Assembly: GCF_001625365.1 (NCBI RefSeq)
Contig: NZ_LJJF01000001.1
Coordinates: 1,922,001-1,986,000, forward strand
Length of the DNA: 64,000 nucleotides
Source of the DNA: Streptomyces sp. MJM8645
GTDB taxonomy: Bacteria; Actinomycetota; Actinomycetes; Streptomycetales; Streptomycetaceae
Reading direction: 5' to 3'
In this document: piece after piece, positions 54,076-61,848 of the stretch
Numbering within the stretch: the first letter of the stretch is position 1
Layout of the letters: each line of letters opens with the position of its first letter
Made by a program: the position numbers and the translations under genes
The notes under the pieces: generated by a model
The model's input: the letters and a program-made list of their open reading frames with translations, nothing else
What the model was told of the DNA's origin: nothing
Database searches by the model: none

Positions 54076-54413
54076 CGCCGACCCTTCGAAAGGGATGGGT
54101 CCTGTCCGGGAAATCCCCGGACTGCACTCCGGCCGCCCGAGCAAACGCCCCGACCGGCACACCCGAACACGACGGGCTACTGGACCGCCACTGACGCCTC
54201 GGGCCGAACGCCTTCAACGACCTTCTCGCGCATCAGCGTTGCGCAGTGCTCCGCTATGATCACCCCTGCTCATGACCACGTCAAGATCCTTTCCGGGGTC
54301 ACTCCTACGGCACCCGCACACGCCCGCCGGCGTCGACGCGTCCGTGGACCGGAAGCGCGGTCGGGCCGACAATTACCGCGCACACTCGCGGTTTCGTGCA
54401 CCACAATGCCCGC
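54076..54413. other. divergent promoter region
   Basis: 338 bp between the GNAT-like gene (minus) and the HEAT gene (plus). A small inverted repeat GTCCGGG-AAATC-CCCGGAC lies at 54104-54122, just upstream of the GNAT-like start, and could be an operator. No gene is seen. Confidence 0.45.
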
Positions 54414-55466
54414 ATGGAAACGGACACCGTGGCGGAGCTGGTCACGCGGGCACTGTCGGCAATGCGCGCCATCATCGCCTCGGACGACCCGGACGACCAC
54501 GACGGCTGGGACGAGTACGCACCGCTGCTGTGGCGCGCGTCCGCCGACGAGGCGGCGCTGCCGCTCGGCCTGGAGCTCATCGGCTCCGCCGATCCGATCG
54601 AGCGCGCGACAGGCTGCGACCTGCTGCGCGACACCAACTACCACCACGAGGCAGTCCGCACCGAAACGGCCACCGCACTCGTCGCCCTCGCCCAGCGGGA
54701 AACCGACGAGCACGTGCTGCGCTCCCTGGCACGCGCGATCGAGCAGACGCACGACCCGCGCGCCGTCCCCGTCCTCGTCACCCTCGCCGGGCACCCTGAC
54801 GCCGAGGTCCGCGAGCAGGTGGCCCGCTCGTTCGCCGAGGTCCTCACCGGCCTGCCGGACGGGCCGGACATCCACACCCTCATCGGGCTGACCCAGGACC
54901 AGAACCCGCACGTCCGCGACTGGGCGACGTTCACCCTCGGCGTCCAATCCGGGGCGGACAGCCCCGCGATCCGGGCCGCGCTCTGGGAGCGGACGGCCGA
55001 CGAGCACGACGAGACCCGCATGGAAGCACTCCACGGACTGGCCAGTCGGCACGACCCCCGCGTCGTCCCGCTCCTCGCCGAACTGGTCGGCAACCCCGAG
55101 GGCGCACACGCCCTCACCTTCAGCGCGGAGCCGATCACGGGCGCCCCCCAACTCCTGCCGCCCCTCCCGGAGTACGAGCCCGGCGACGACTGGACCACCG
55201 ACGCCGTGAACGCCTGCAACCCGGTGCGGCGGGCCCGCCTGGACGCCTTCGCCTGGGAACTGGTCTGCACGCTCCACCGGCTCCGCCCCGACCTGGACGC
55301 CGCCGTCTCGATGGAACGCTGCGGCTGGGGCCGTTTCCTCGGCATCCACGCCGCCTCGGAGGCAACGGGCTACGACATCGAGGCGCTGCTCACCCGCGCG
55401 GACGGCGACCCCATACGCGCTGCCGAACTGGTCTCAACCGACCTGCCGAGAACCCAGCCCGCCTGA
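54414..55466 (+). CDS. HEAT-repeat protein
   Basis: A 350-residue all-helical protein of PBS-lyase/HEAT repeats: ALVALAQRETDEHVLRSLAR, RAVPVLVTLAGHPDAEVREQ, DQNPHVRDWATFTLG and DETRMEALHGLASRHDPRVV are successive units. The last ~80 residues (WTTDAVNACNPVRRARLDAF onward) form a different C-terminal region. Likely a protein-interaction scaffold; related immunity-type HEAT proteins exist in polymorphic toxin loci but no toxin is adjacent. ATG 54414; a GTG at 54396 is also in frame. Confidence 0.85.
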   Translation: METDTVAELVTRALSAMRAIIASDDPDDHDGWDEYAPLLWRASADEAALPLGLELIGSADPIERATGCDLLRDTNYHHEAVRTETATALVALAQRETDEHVLRSLARAIEQTHDPRAVPVLVTLAGHPDAEVREQVARSFAEVLTGLPDGPDIHTLIGLTQDQNPHVRDWATFTLGVQSGADSPAIRAALWERTADEHDETRMEALHGLASRHDPRVVPLLAELVGNPEGAHALTFSAEPITGAPQLLPPLPEYEPGDDWTTDAVNACNPVRRARLDAFAWELVCTLHRLRPDLDAAVSMERCGWGRFLGIHAASEATGYDIEALLTRADGDPIRAAELVSTDLPRTQPA

Positions 55467-55481
55467 TCTAGCCCGACTGAT

Positions 55482-55688
55482 CTAGCCCTTGGTGCCCCTG
55501 CCGCGCAGGAGGTCCGCGATGCGCGCGTCGACCTGCTCGCGGTCGTAGCCGCGCCGCACGATCTCGAACGCCGGCGGGGGCGGCGGTGAACCGGCTTCGG
55601 ACAGGGCGCTGAGGTAGCGGTCGACTTGCTGGCGCTCGTAGCCACGCCGTACCAGGTCAAAGCCACGGAACTCTGGCGTTGTTGACAC
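55482..55688 (-). CDS. 68-residue protein of two DivIVA-like motifs
   Basis: Two copies of the DivIVA-domain hairpin motif make up nearly the whole protein: FDLVRRGYERQQVDRYLSAL and FEIVRRGYDREQVDARIADL, joined by a Pro-rich linker. The motif is the membrane-curvature/initiation part of DivIVA/Wag31, but the coiled coil that follows in true DivIVA is missing. GTG 55688 follows GGAGG by 9 bases; starts at 55730 or 55772 would add non-conserved residues. Convergent with the HEAT gene. It might bind or titrate DivIVA partners. Confidence 0.75.
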   Translation of the reverse strand: MSTTPEFRGFDLVRRGYERQQVDRYLSALSEAGSPPPPPAFEIVRRGYDREQVDARIADLLRGRGTKG

Positions 55689-55885
55689 TTCGCGTGTCCT
55701 CCCACCTTCTGTGTCCACGTTGATCGCCATGGCACTGGCGATGGAAACGCCGGTGCGGCCACCGGTGCCCACCGGCGTGGCCGCAGCTCACACCCTAGAC
55801 CCCACCCACCGACGGACGGCGGGCAGTCTCCGGGCCGTCGAAACCCGTCAGCCCAAGGCCGTCTGAACCCGTCAGCCCCCGCCCG

Positions 55886-57091
55886 TCAGCCCCGCCCCCT
55901 CCGGTCGAGTCGCAGCGGCAGCACCCCGCGGACGCGCCAGCCGCGGGCGTGCGGGCCGGCGGACAGGTCCCCGCCGAGGGCGCCGATCCGCTCGGACAAG
56001 CCGGCCAGGCCGGTGCCCCCACCGCCGGGGCGGCGGGCCGGCAGACCGCCTGGGCCACCGAGGCCGCCCTGCCGCCCGCTGTCGGTGACGGTGACCCGCA
56101 GGGCGGGGCCCGGGACGCCAACCACCTCCACCTCCAGCCGGCCCGCGCTCGGGGCGTGCCGACGGACGTTGGTCAGCGCCTCCAGGACGACGCGGTAGGC
56201 CGCGTCCTGGATCGCGTGCGGGGCGGTCCCCGCCAGGCCCGGCTCCAGTTCGAGGGAGCCGCCGGTCGTGCCGGACGCCAGGAAGCGGTCGACCATCTCC
56301 GGGAGGTCGGCGAGGCCGTGGACCTTGGTCGGCGGCGGTTCGGCGAGCGCGGGCGCCTCCGGGTCGCGCAGGGTCTGCAGGGTGTGGTCCATCGAGTCCA
56401 GCGCCCGCAGACCGGCCGCCTCCAGGCGGGACAGGAGCTCGCTGTTCTCCTCTTCGTCATAGGCGCTGACCTGGGCGGCCTGGACCTCCAGCAGGATCCC
56501 GGTCAACTCGTGGGCGACGAAGTCGTGGAGATCCCTGCCCACGTCGAGCCGCTGCTCCCGGCGGGCCCGCTGGACGGCGCGGGCCCGCTGGTTGTCCTGG
56601 CCCCGCAGGTAGAGCCCGACGCCGACGGCGCAGGCCACCGGGAACATCGCCATGGCGACGGCGACCACCGACGGTTCGAGGACCGCCTGCGGCAGCAGGC
56701 GCGTGAAGCGCAGCGGGAGCGCCATCAGCGCGAGCGCCAACGCCGAACCGACCAGGGCGGCTTGGCGGACCGGCGCCCGCCGGATCACCCTCCCGGCCAG
56801 CACCAGCATGGCCACGAACTCGACCGGGAGCCACGACAGTACCAATCCCTGCGGTCCGGGATGGACGGCGTCCGTGACGAGCGAGAGCCCCGCGACCAGG
56901 CCGGCCGCCAGGACGGGGGCGACCGGGCCCAGCGGCCGGCGCAGGATCGCGGTCGCCATCGCCGCGGCGGCGACGACGGCCCCGGTCCACGCACTCGGTG
57001 GGGCGATCGCCGCCGGGGCCGCGACCACTGCCGTCGCCGCCGCACACACCGCGCGGCGGCGACGCGTGTCAGGCACCAGTTCGGTCTGCAC
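55886..57091 (-). CDS. orphan NarL-type sensor histidine kinase
   Basis: A 401-residue kinase: an N-terminal half of about six hydrophobic segments without a sensory extracellular domain, a dimerisation helix with the phospho-accepting His189 (RDLHDFVAHEL), and a HATPase domain with YRVVLEALTNVRRHAP, VTDSGRQGG and a Gly-rich lid GGGGTGLAGLSERIG. HisKA_3 kinases of this kind usually have a LuxR-type response regulator gene next downstream; none is found here, the next gene being the DivIVA-repeat protein. ATG or GTG at 57091. Confidence 0.92.
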   Translation of the reverse strand: MQTELVPDTRRRRAVCAAATAVVAAPAAIAPPSAWTGAVVAAAAMATAILRRPLGPVAPVLAAGLVAGLSLVTDAVHPGPQGLVLSWLPVEFVAMLVLAGRVIRRAPVRQAALVGSALALALMALPLRFTRLLPQAVLEPSVVAVAMAMFPVACAVGVGLYLRGQDNQRARAVQRARREQRLDVGRDLHDFVAHELTGILLEVQAAQVSAYDEEENSELLSRLEAAGLRALDSMDHTLQTLRDPEAPALAEPPPTKVHGLADLPEMVDRFLASGTTGGSLELEPGLAGTAPHAIQDAAYRVVLEALTNVRRHAPSAGRLEVEVVGVPGPALRVTVTDSGRQGGLGGPGGLPARRPGGGGTGLAGLSERIGALGGDLSAGPHARGWRVRGVLPLRLDRRGRG

Positions 57092-57421
57092 GGGCCGAGC
57101 CTACGCACGGCGGAGGAGCGGTACACCCCCCAGCACATGACGGATCGTCAGGCATCTGCCGTTCGGCAAACCGGCACTGGTCGACCGACTCCCCGAAGAG
57201 CCGTACGGGGCCGCTGACTTGACCTTCCCAGAGCTGTCCCTTGACCTTTCGAAGGCCGGCCACCGGCATTGAATTCGGTCCGCGGAGTCCACTCATCCGG
57301 GACGGCACATAAAAAGGCGTCAAGACCTCCCGGCTCGCCATATGGATTCCGTATGGAGTCGCGAGACGGAGGATTCCGGAACCTACGATCCATCCTTGCC
57401 GACCAGAAAGATGAATCCGAT
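57092..57421. other. promoter region of the secreted lectin gene
   Basis: 330 bp divergent between the sensor kinase and the lectin gene. TTGACCTT occurs twice in direct repeat (57219-57226 and 57241-57248, period 22), a spacing of two helical turns that would suit an activator site. An AT-rich ATAAAAAGG near 57310 may belong to a promoter. No gene is seen. Confidence 0.45.
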
Positions 57422-59419
57422 ATGAAACCCCTGTCCCGCCTCAAACGCGCCCTGGCCTGCGGGATCGCCGCAGTCGCCATGGTCTCCGGCCTGACCGCAC
57501 AGGCCCAGGCCGCGCCGGAGCCGCCCCTCCACGCGGACAAGACCTGTGGAACCCCGGCCTCGCCGGGCGGCGGCAACTGCATGACCGCGCTGATCAGCTC
57601 CGCCTTCGACACGATCAGGCTCATGCGCAACGCCGCCAACCTCAACAAGCTGGACAACGCGGAGTTCACCCAGAGCACCGCGTCGAAGTTGAGCGCGAAG
57701 TTTCCCGGGTTCAACGTCATGGTGTTCAAGACCGTGGGCACCGACCTGTACGACACCGAGTGGTTCAAGAACGAGTACAAGTCCGACATGAAGGGGGTGT
57801 TGATCGACACCACCTACAAGCTCAACCATTTCATGGACAAGGAGAAGAAGGAGCCCTCCGGCTACGACATATTCCGGATCTGGGTTTTCCAGGGGGACTC
57901 GACCCTCCGCAACCGCGGCGACGGCGGGTACATGAACTGGGCGTTCATCGGCAATGACGGCGACACCGTCAAGAAGGAGCCGTGGACCTGCCGGGCGGGC
58001 ACCGCGCGGCCGTACAAGTGCGACGGCGACGTGCGCAGCATCCACTTCCCCGCGCGGTCCGGCTACGGCACCAGGACCGGCAGCCTGACCCCCGACTCCA
58101 GCCCCGGCTACCACGCCTGCCTGGACGTCAACGGCAACGGCAACGCGAACGGCACCCCCGTGCAGATGTGGGAGTGCAACGGCAGCGACGCCCAGAAGTG
58201 GACGTACAACGGGTACAAGCTCCAGGCGGCCAACGGCAAGTGCCTCGACCTGGAGGCCAACAAGGCCGCGAACGGGACCAAGCTCCAGGTCTGGGACTGC
58301 CTGGAGATCCCCGGTCAGCGCTGGAACATGTCGGCCAGCGGCGGTTTCCGGCACATGACGGACATGGACGACCGGTCCAAGGACGTCTGCATCGACGACT
58401 TCAACGGCCGGACCTCCAACGGCAGCACCGTGGCGGCCTGGGCCTGCGGCTCCGAGGACCGGCGTGACGCGCCCAACCAGAACTGGGCCTGGGACGGCAC
58501 CCCGCCGACCACCAACCCGCCCACGCCCGGCGGAGGCGGCGGCAACAACGGCGCCGACGTGTACCTGAAGCTCGACAACGGTCTGGGCGCCGTCCCGGTC
58601 AGCGGCTCCGCCGGCGCGTCGGTCGTCCCCGGCCTCCGGGGTGGCAACGAGTCCAAGTGGAAGCTCACCTCGGTCGGCGGCGGTCGCTACCGGATCACCA
58701 GCTCGTACGGGCTGGAACTCACCGAGAACGGCAACTACATGGCTGAACTCCAGCCGTGGAGCAACTCCTCCCAGCAGAAGTGGGAGCTCGTCGGAGTCGG
58801 CAACGGCAAGTACCAGATCCGGATCTCCGACGACGACTGCCTCGCGCACGACGCCGACTTCAAGCAGCTCGGCGTGTGGACGTGCAAGTCGGGCTGGCAG
58901 CAGGCGTGGGTGCTGGAGTCCACCTCCGGCGGCGTGATCACCCCGACCGACCCGACCACCCCGACGAAGCCGGACCCGAAGCCCAAGCCGGACCCCAAGC
59001 CGAAGCCGGACACCAAGCCGACCGTCCCGACCGAGCGGCCGCTGTTCCTGAAGCTCTCCAACGGCCTGGGCGCGTCGGCCCCCACCGAGACCTCGACCTG
59101 GGGTGCGCCGATCGTGGGCGGGATCCTGGGGTACAAGGGGTCCACCTGGACGATCAAGCCGCTGGGCGGGGACCGCTACCGGATCGTCAACGACCTCGGG
59201 TACAACCTCACCGAGAACCCCGACACCTACGTCGCCGAGCAGCAGGCGTGGGGCGGCACCTCCAACCAGAAGTGGCAGTTCGTCGGCCTCGGCAACGGCA
59301 AGTACCGGGTCCAGATCGACGACGACAACTGCCTCACCCACGACTCCGACTTCAAGCAGCTCGGGGTGTGGAGCTGCGAGGGCGGCTGGAAGCAGGAGTG
59401 GACCTTCCAGCTCCTCTGA
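57422..59419 (+). CDS. secreted ricin-type lectin with unrecognised N-terminal domain
   Basis: A 665-residue exported protein. Signal peptide residues 1-~31 (basic start, VAMVSGLTAQAQA). Residues ~40-225 form a domain I cannot assign, with four cysteines (42, 53, 190, 200), rich in Lys, Asp and aromatics (VFKTVGTDLYDTEWFKNEYK). Residues ~227-358 are a ricin-B-type trefoil with CLDVNGNGN, GTPVQMWECNG and QKW/QRW/QNW repeats. Two further modules (~378-498 and ~540-665) repeat each other: each has LTEN, QQKW or NQKW, and FKQLGVW. They are joined by a Gly-rich linker and a Pro-Lys linker (KPDPKPKPDPKPKPD). Probable role: carbohydrate-targeted extracellular effector or enzyme; activity unknown. 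Confidence 0.88.
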   Translation: MKPLSRLKRALACGIAAVAMVSGLTAQAQAAPEPPLHADKTCGTPASPGGGNCMTALISSAFDTIRLMRNAANLNKLDNAEFTQSTASKLSAKFPGFNVMVFKTVGTDLYDTEWFKNEYKSDMKGVLIDTTYKLNHFMDKEKKEPSGYDIFRIWVFQGDSTLRNRGDGGYMNWAFIGNDGDTVKKEPWTCRAGTARPYKCDGDVRSIHFPARSGYGTRTGSLTPDSSPGYHACLDVNGNGNANGTPVQMWECNGSDAQKWTYNGYKLQAANGKCLDLEANKAANGTKLQVWDCLEIPGQRWNMSASGGFRHMTDMDDRSKDVCIDDFNGRTSNGSTVAAWACGSEDRRDAPNQNWAWDGTPPTTNPPTPGGGGGNNGADVYLKLDNGLGAVPVSGSAGASVVPGLRGGNESKWKLTSVGGGRYRITSSYGLELTENGNYMAELQPWSNSSQQKWELVGVGNGKYQIRISDDDCLAHDADFKQLGVWTCKSGWQQAWVLESTSGGVITPTDPTTPTKPDPKPKPDPKPKPDTKPTVPTERPLFLKLSNGLGASAPTETSTWGAPIVGGILGYKGSTWTIKPLGGDRYRIVNDLGYNLTENPDTYVAEQQAWGGTSNQKWQFVGLGNGKYRVQIDDDNCLTHDSDFKQLGVWSCEGGWKQEWTFQLL

Positions 59420-59455
59420 CCCCGGCCGCACCAGGCCGCAGTCACGACGAAGGAC

Positions 59456-59489
59456 GAAGGGCGCCAGCCGCGTACGGTTGGCGCCCTTC
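59456..59489. terminator. convergent terminator between the lectin gene and tetR
   Basis: Perfect 11-base arms GAAGGGCGCCA / TGGCGCCCTTC with a 12-base loop, 37 bp after the lectin stop and 12 bp before the tetR stop. Confidence 0.85.
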
Positions 59490-59500
59490 GGTCGTTCTTC

Positions 59501-60094
59501 TCAGCCGACGTCCCGCCCGGAGGCGGAGTGGTAGCGCAGGCCGTCCATCAGGAGGTCGAGGAGGCGTTCCATCCGGGCGTGGTGCTCGGGGGTCGTCGCG
59601 GCCATGGACAGGCCGCTGAGGCTGAACAGCACGTCCTCCGGTTCGACGTCGGCGCGCAGCACGCCCGACTCGGCCCCGGCCCGCAGGAGTCGGGTGATCG
59701 CGGCGGTCAGCATCGCGCGGCTGTGCGAGAAGGGGTCGCCGCCGGAGGCTATGAGCGCGCGCAGCGCGTCGGACATCCCGCGCTTGGTCGTCATGTAGCG
59801 GACGAAGCCGTCCATCCAGGCGCGCAGCGCGGCGTCGGGCCCCCTACTGGCCAGGAGCTCCGCGGCGGAGTCGCACAGCTTGGCGAGTTCGCTGCGGTAG
59901 GCCGCGTCGACGAGTTCCTCGCGGGTGGCGAAGTGCCGGTAGAGGGTGCCGATGCCCACGCCGGCCTCCTTGGCGATCGCTCCGAGCGTCGCGTCCGGTC
60001 CGTCCTGGGCGAAGGCCCGTGCGGCCACTTCGATCAGTCGGTCGCGGTTGCGGCGCGCGTCGGCGCGCAGCGGCCGGGGGTCGGCGGTGGTCAC
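59501..60094 (-). CDS. TetR family regulator
   Basis: A 197-residue TetR protein: the helix-turn-helix lies within residues ~14-60 (RLIEVAARAFAQDGPDATLG, AIAKEAGVGIGTLYRHFATR) and the C-terminal ligand domain follows. It is divergent from the SDR gene, and a perfect 20-bp palindrome sits 22 bp from its start, so it should repress itself and the SDR gene. GTG 60094. Ligand unknown. Confidence 0.94.
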   Translation of the reverse strand: MTTADPRPLRADARRNRDRLIEVAARAFAQDGPDATLGAIAKEAGVGIGTLYRHFATREELVDAAYRSELAKLCDSAAELLASRGPDAALRAWMDGFVRYMTTKRGMSDALRALIASGGDPFSHSRAMLTAAITRLLRAGAESGVLRADVEPEDVLFSLSGLSMAATTPEHHARMERLLDLLMDGLRYHSASGRDVG

Positions 60095-60115
60095 GGCTGG
60101 TCCTCCTCGGGTTGC

Positions 60116-60135
60116 AAGCGGAGGATCCTCCGCTT
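60116..60135. promoter_or_regulatory. TetR operator, perfect 20-bp palindrome
   Basis: AAGCGGAGGATCCTCCGCTT is its own reverse complement. It lies in the 140-bp divergent gap between tetR and the SDR gene, 22 bp from tetR. The size and symmetry are typical of TetR-type operators. Confidence 0.85.
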
Positions 60136-60234
60136 AACCTGGAGACATGCGGAGGGCCCTCCGGTTTCCACTCTACCGGCCGCACCCTCCCGCGCACCCC
60201 CAGCTCCGGTCACCCAACCAGACGGGAAATGATC

Positions 60235-61191
60235 ATGAACGCCAGCGCCCCGCGCCTCACCTCCCCCTTCGGCGCCGAGTCCACCGCCGCCGAGGTCATC
60301 TCCGGCGTCGACCTGACCGGCCGCCGCGCCGTCGTCACCGGCGGCGCCTCCGGCATCGGCGTCGAGACCGCACGCGCCCTCGCCTCGGCCGGCGCGCAGG
60401 TCACCCTCGCGGTCCGCAACCTCGACGCCGGCGCCCGCACCGCCGAGGACATCACCGCGACCACCGGCAACAAGGACCTCCGGGTCGCCCCGCTGGACCT
60501 GGCCGACCAGGCCTCCGTCGCCGCGTTCGTCGCCGCCTGGGACGGGCCCCTGCACATCCTGGTCAACAACGCCGGCGTGATGGCCTCGCCCGAGGTCCGC
60601 ACGCCGGAGGGCTGGGAGCTCCAGTTCGCCACCAACCACCTCGGGCACTTCGCGCTGGCCACCGGCCTGCACGCGGCCCTGGTCCGGGACGGCGGCGCCC
60701 GCGTCGTGGCCGTCAGCTCCAGCGCCCACCACCGCTCCCCCGTCGTCTTCGAGGACATCCACTTCCGCGAGCGCGCCTACGAGCCCTGGTCCGCCTACGG
60801 CCAGTCCAAGACCGCCAACGTCCTGTTCGCGGTCGAGGCCGCCAAGCGCTGGGCGGCGGACGGTATCACCGTCAACGCCCTGATGCCCGGCGGCATCCGC
60901 ACCGCCCTCCAGCGCCACGTCTCCGAGGAGGAGCTCGACCGGCTGCGCGCCCAGGCCGCCAACGGCGCGGAACTGCTGTGGAAGACCACCGAGCAGGGCG
61001 CGGCGACGTCCGTCCTGCTCGCGGCCTCGCCGCTGCTGGCGGGCGTCAGCGGCCGCTACTTCGAGGACTGCAACGAAGCCGTCCGCGGCGAACTCAGTGC
61101 CCGCACCGGCGTCGCCGAGTACGCCCTCGACCCCGAGGCGGCCGCCCTGCTCTGGCAGGTCTCGCGCGACACCCTGGGCAGCCGCGACTGA
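60235..61191 (+). CDS. short-chain dehydrogenase/reductase, retinol-dehydrogenase-like
   Basis: A 318-residue SDR of the WW-domain oxidoreductase/RDH-like group: cofactor site TGGASGIG (35-42), NNAGVM (111-116), SSSAHH with the catalytic Ser, and Tyr188-x3-Lys192 (YGQSK). The longer C-terminus (about 60 residues past the core) is usual in this group. ATG 60235 is preceded by GGGAA. It is controlled in all likelihood by the divergent TetR. Substrate unknown, possibly a hydrophobic aldehyde, ketone or antibiotic. Confidence 0.93.
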   Translation: MNASAPRLTSPFGAESTAAEVISGVDLTGRRAVVTGGASGIGVETARALASAGAQVTLAVRNLDAGARTAEDITATTGNKDLRVAPLDLADQASVAAFVAAWDGPLHILVNNAGVMASPEVRTPEGWELQFATNHLGHFALATGLHAALVRDGGARVVAVSSSAHHRSPVVFEDIHFRERAYEPWSAYGQSKTANVLFAVEAAKRWAADGITVNALMPGGIRTALQRHVSEEELDRLRAQAANGAELLWKTTEQGAATSVLLAASPLLAGVSGRYFEDCNEAVRGELSARTGVAEYALDPEAAALLWQVSRDTLGSRD

Positions 61192-61210
61192 CAGCCCCCA
61201 GCAGAACGCC

Positions 61211-61240
61211 CCGCTCCCCCAACTCGCAGAGGGGGAGCGG
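61211..61240. terminator. convergent terminator after the SDR gene
   Basis: Perfect 10-base arms CCGCTCCCCC / GGGGGAGCGG with a 10-base loop, between the SDR stop (61191) and the stop of the opposing membrane gene (61258). Confidence 0.85.
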
Positions 61241-61257
61241 AGCGCGGGGCGGGCCAG

Positions 61258-61848
61258 TTACCTGCGCGGCCCCACCAGGGCGTAGACCCCGGCGCCGGTC
61301 ACCAGCAGGCCCACCGCCGTCCAGGTGGACGCCTCCGTGCCAGGGGGGTAGGACATCCAACCGAACGCCTTCCCCACGGTGTTGGGCGGCAGCGGCGGGG
61401 AGAGGACGGCGAACGCGAGCCAGGCGGTCGGCAGGGTCCAGGCGAGGTGCGCCCCGCACACCACCGCCCCGAACGCGGCCAGGCCGGCCAGGCCCGCGGT
61501 GTCCCGGACGACGACCTCGGTGGGGGCGAACCTCGGCCCCACCGCCTGGACCGCCAGCAGCGCCGCACCCGCGACCACGCCGATCAGCAGCGCGTGCGCC
61601 GCCCGGCGGGGCGCCCACCGGATCGCGGCCGTCCTGTCCAGTGCGGCGTCCTGCCCGCCGAGCCCGACGGAGCCGGCCGCCACGCCCGCGGCGAGCACGA
61701 AGTACACGATCGGGTTGATCGCGTCCGCGTCCATCGCCCCCGTGCCGCCGCCCCGGTTGAAGGCCCACACCACCAGCGCGGTGAGCGCGACCGCGGCGGC
61801 CGACGTGGACACCTGCCGTGAACGCGCGTACAGCATCAGCCACCTCAT
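61258..61848 (-). CDS. membrane protein of the ABC-2 exporter unit
   Basis: A 196-residue protein with about five or six hydrophobic segments, beginning MRWLMLYARSRQVSTS. It resembles the membrane part of ABC-2 permeases but lacks a recognisable family signature. ATG 61848 overlaps the permease stop (ATGA), so the genes are coupled. Probably a second transmembrane component of the exporter. Frame open to 61971 but the overlap and GGGGAG site favour 61848. Confidence 0.75.
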   Translation of the reverse strand: MRWLMLYARSRQVSTSAAAVALTALVVWAFNRGGGTGAMDADAINPIVYFVLAAGVAAGSVGLGGQDAALDRTAAIRWAPRRAAHALLIGVVAGAALLAVQAVGPRFAPTEVVVRDTAGLAGLAAFGAVVCGAHLAWTLPTAWLAFAVLSPPLPPNTVGKAFGWMSYPPGTEASTWTAVGLLVTGAGVYALVGPRR

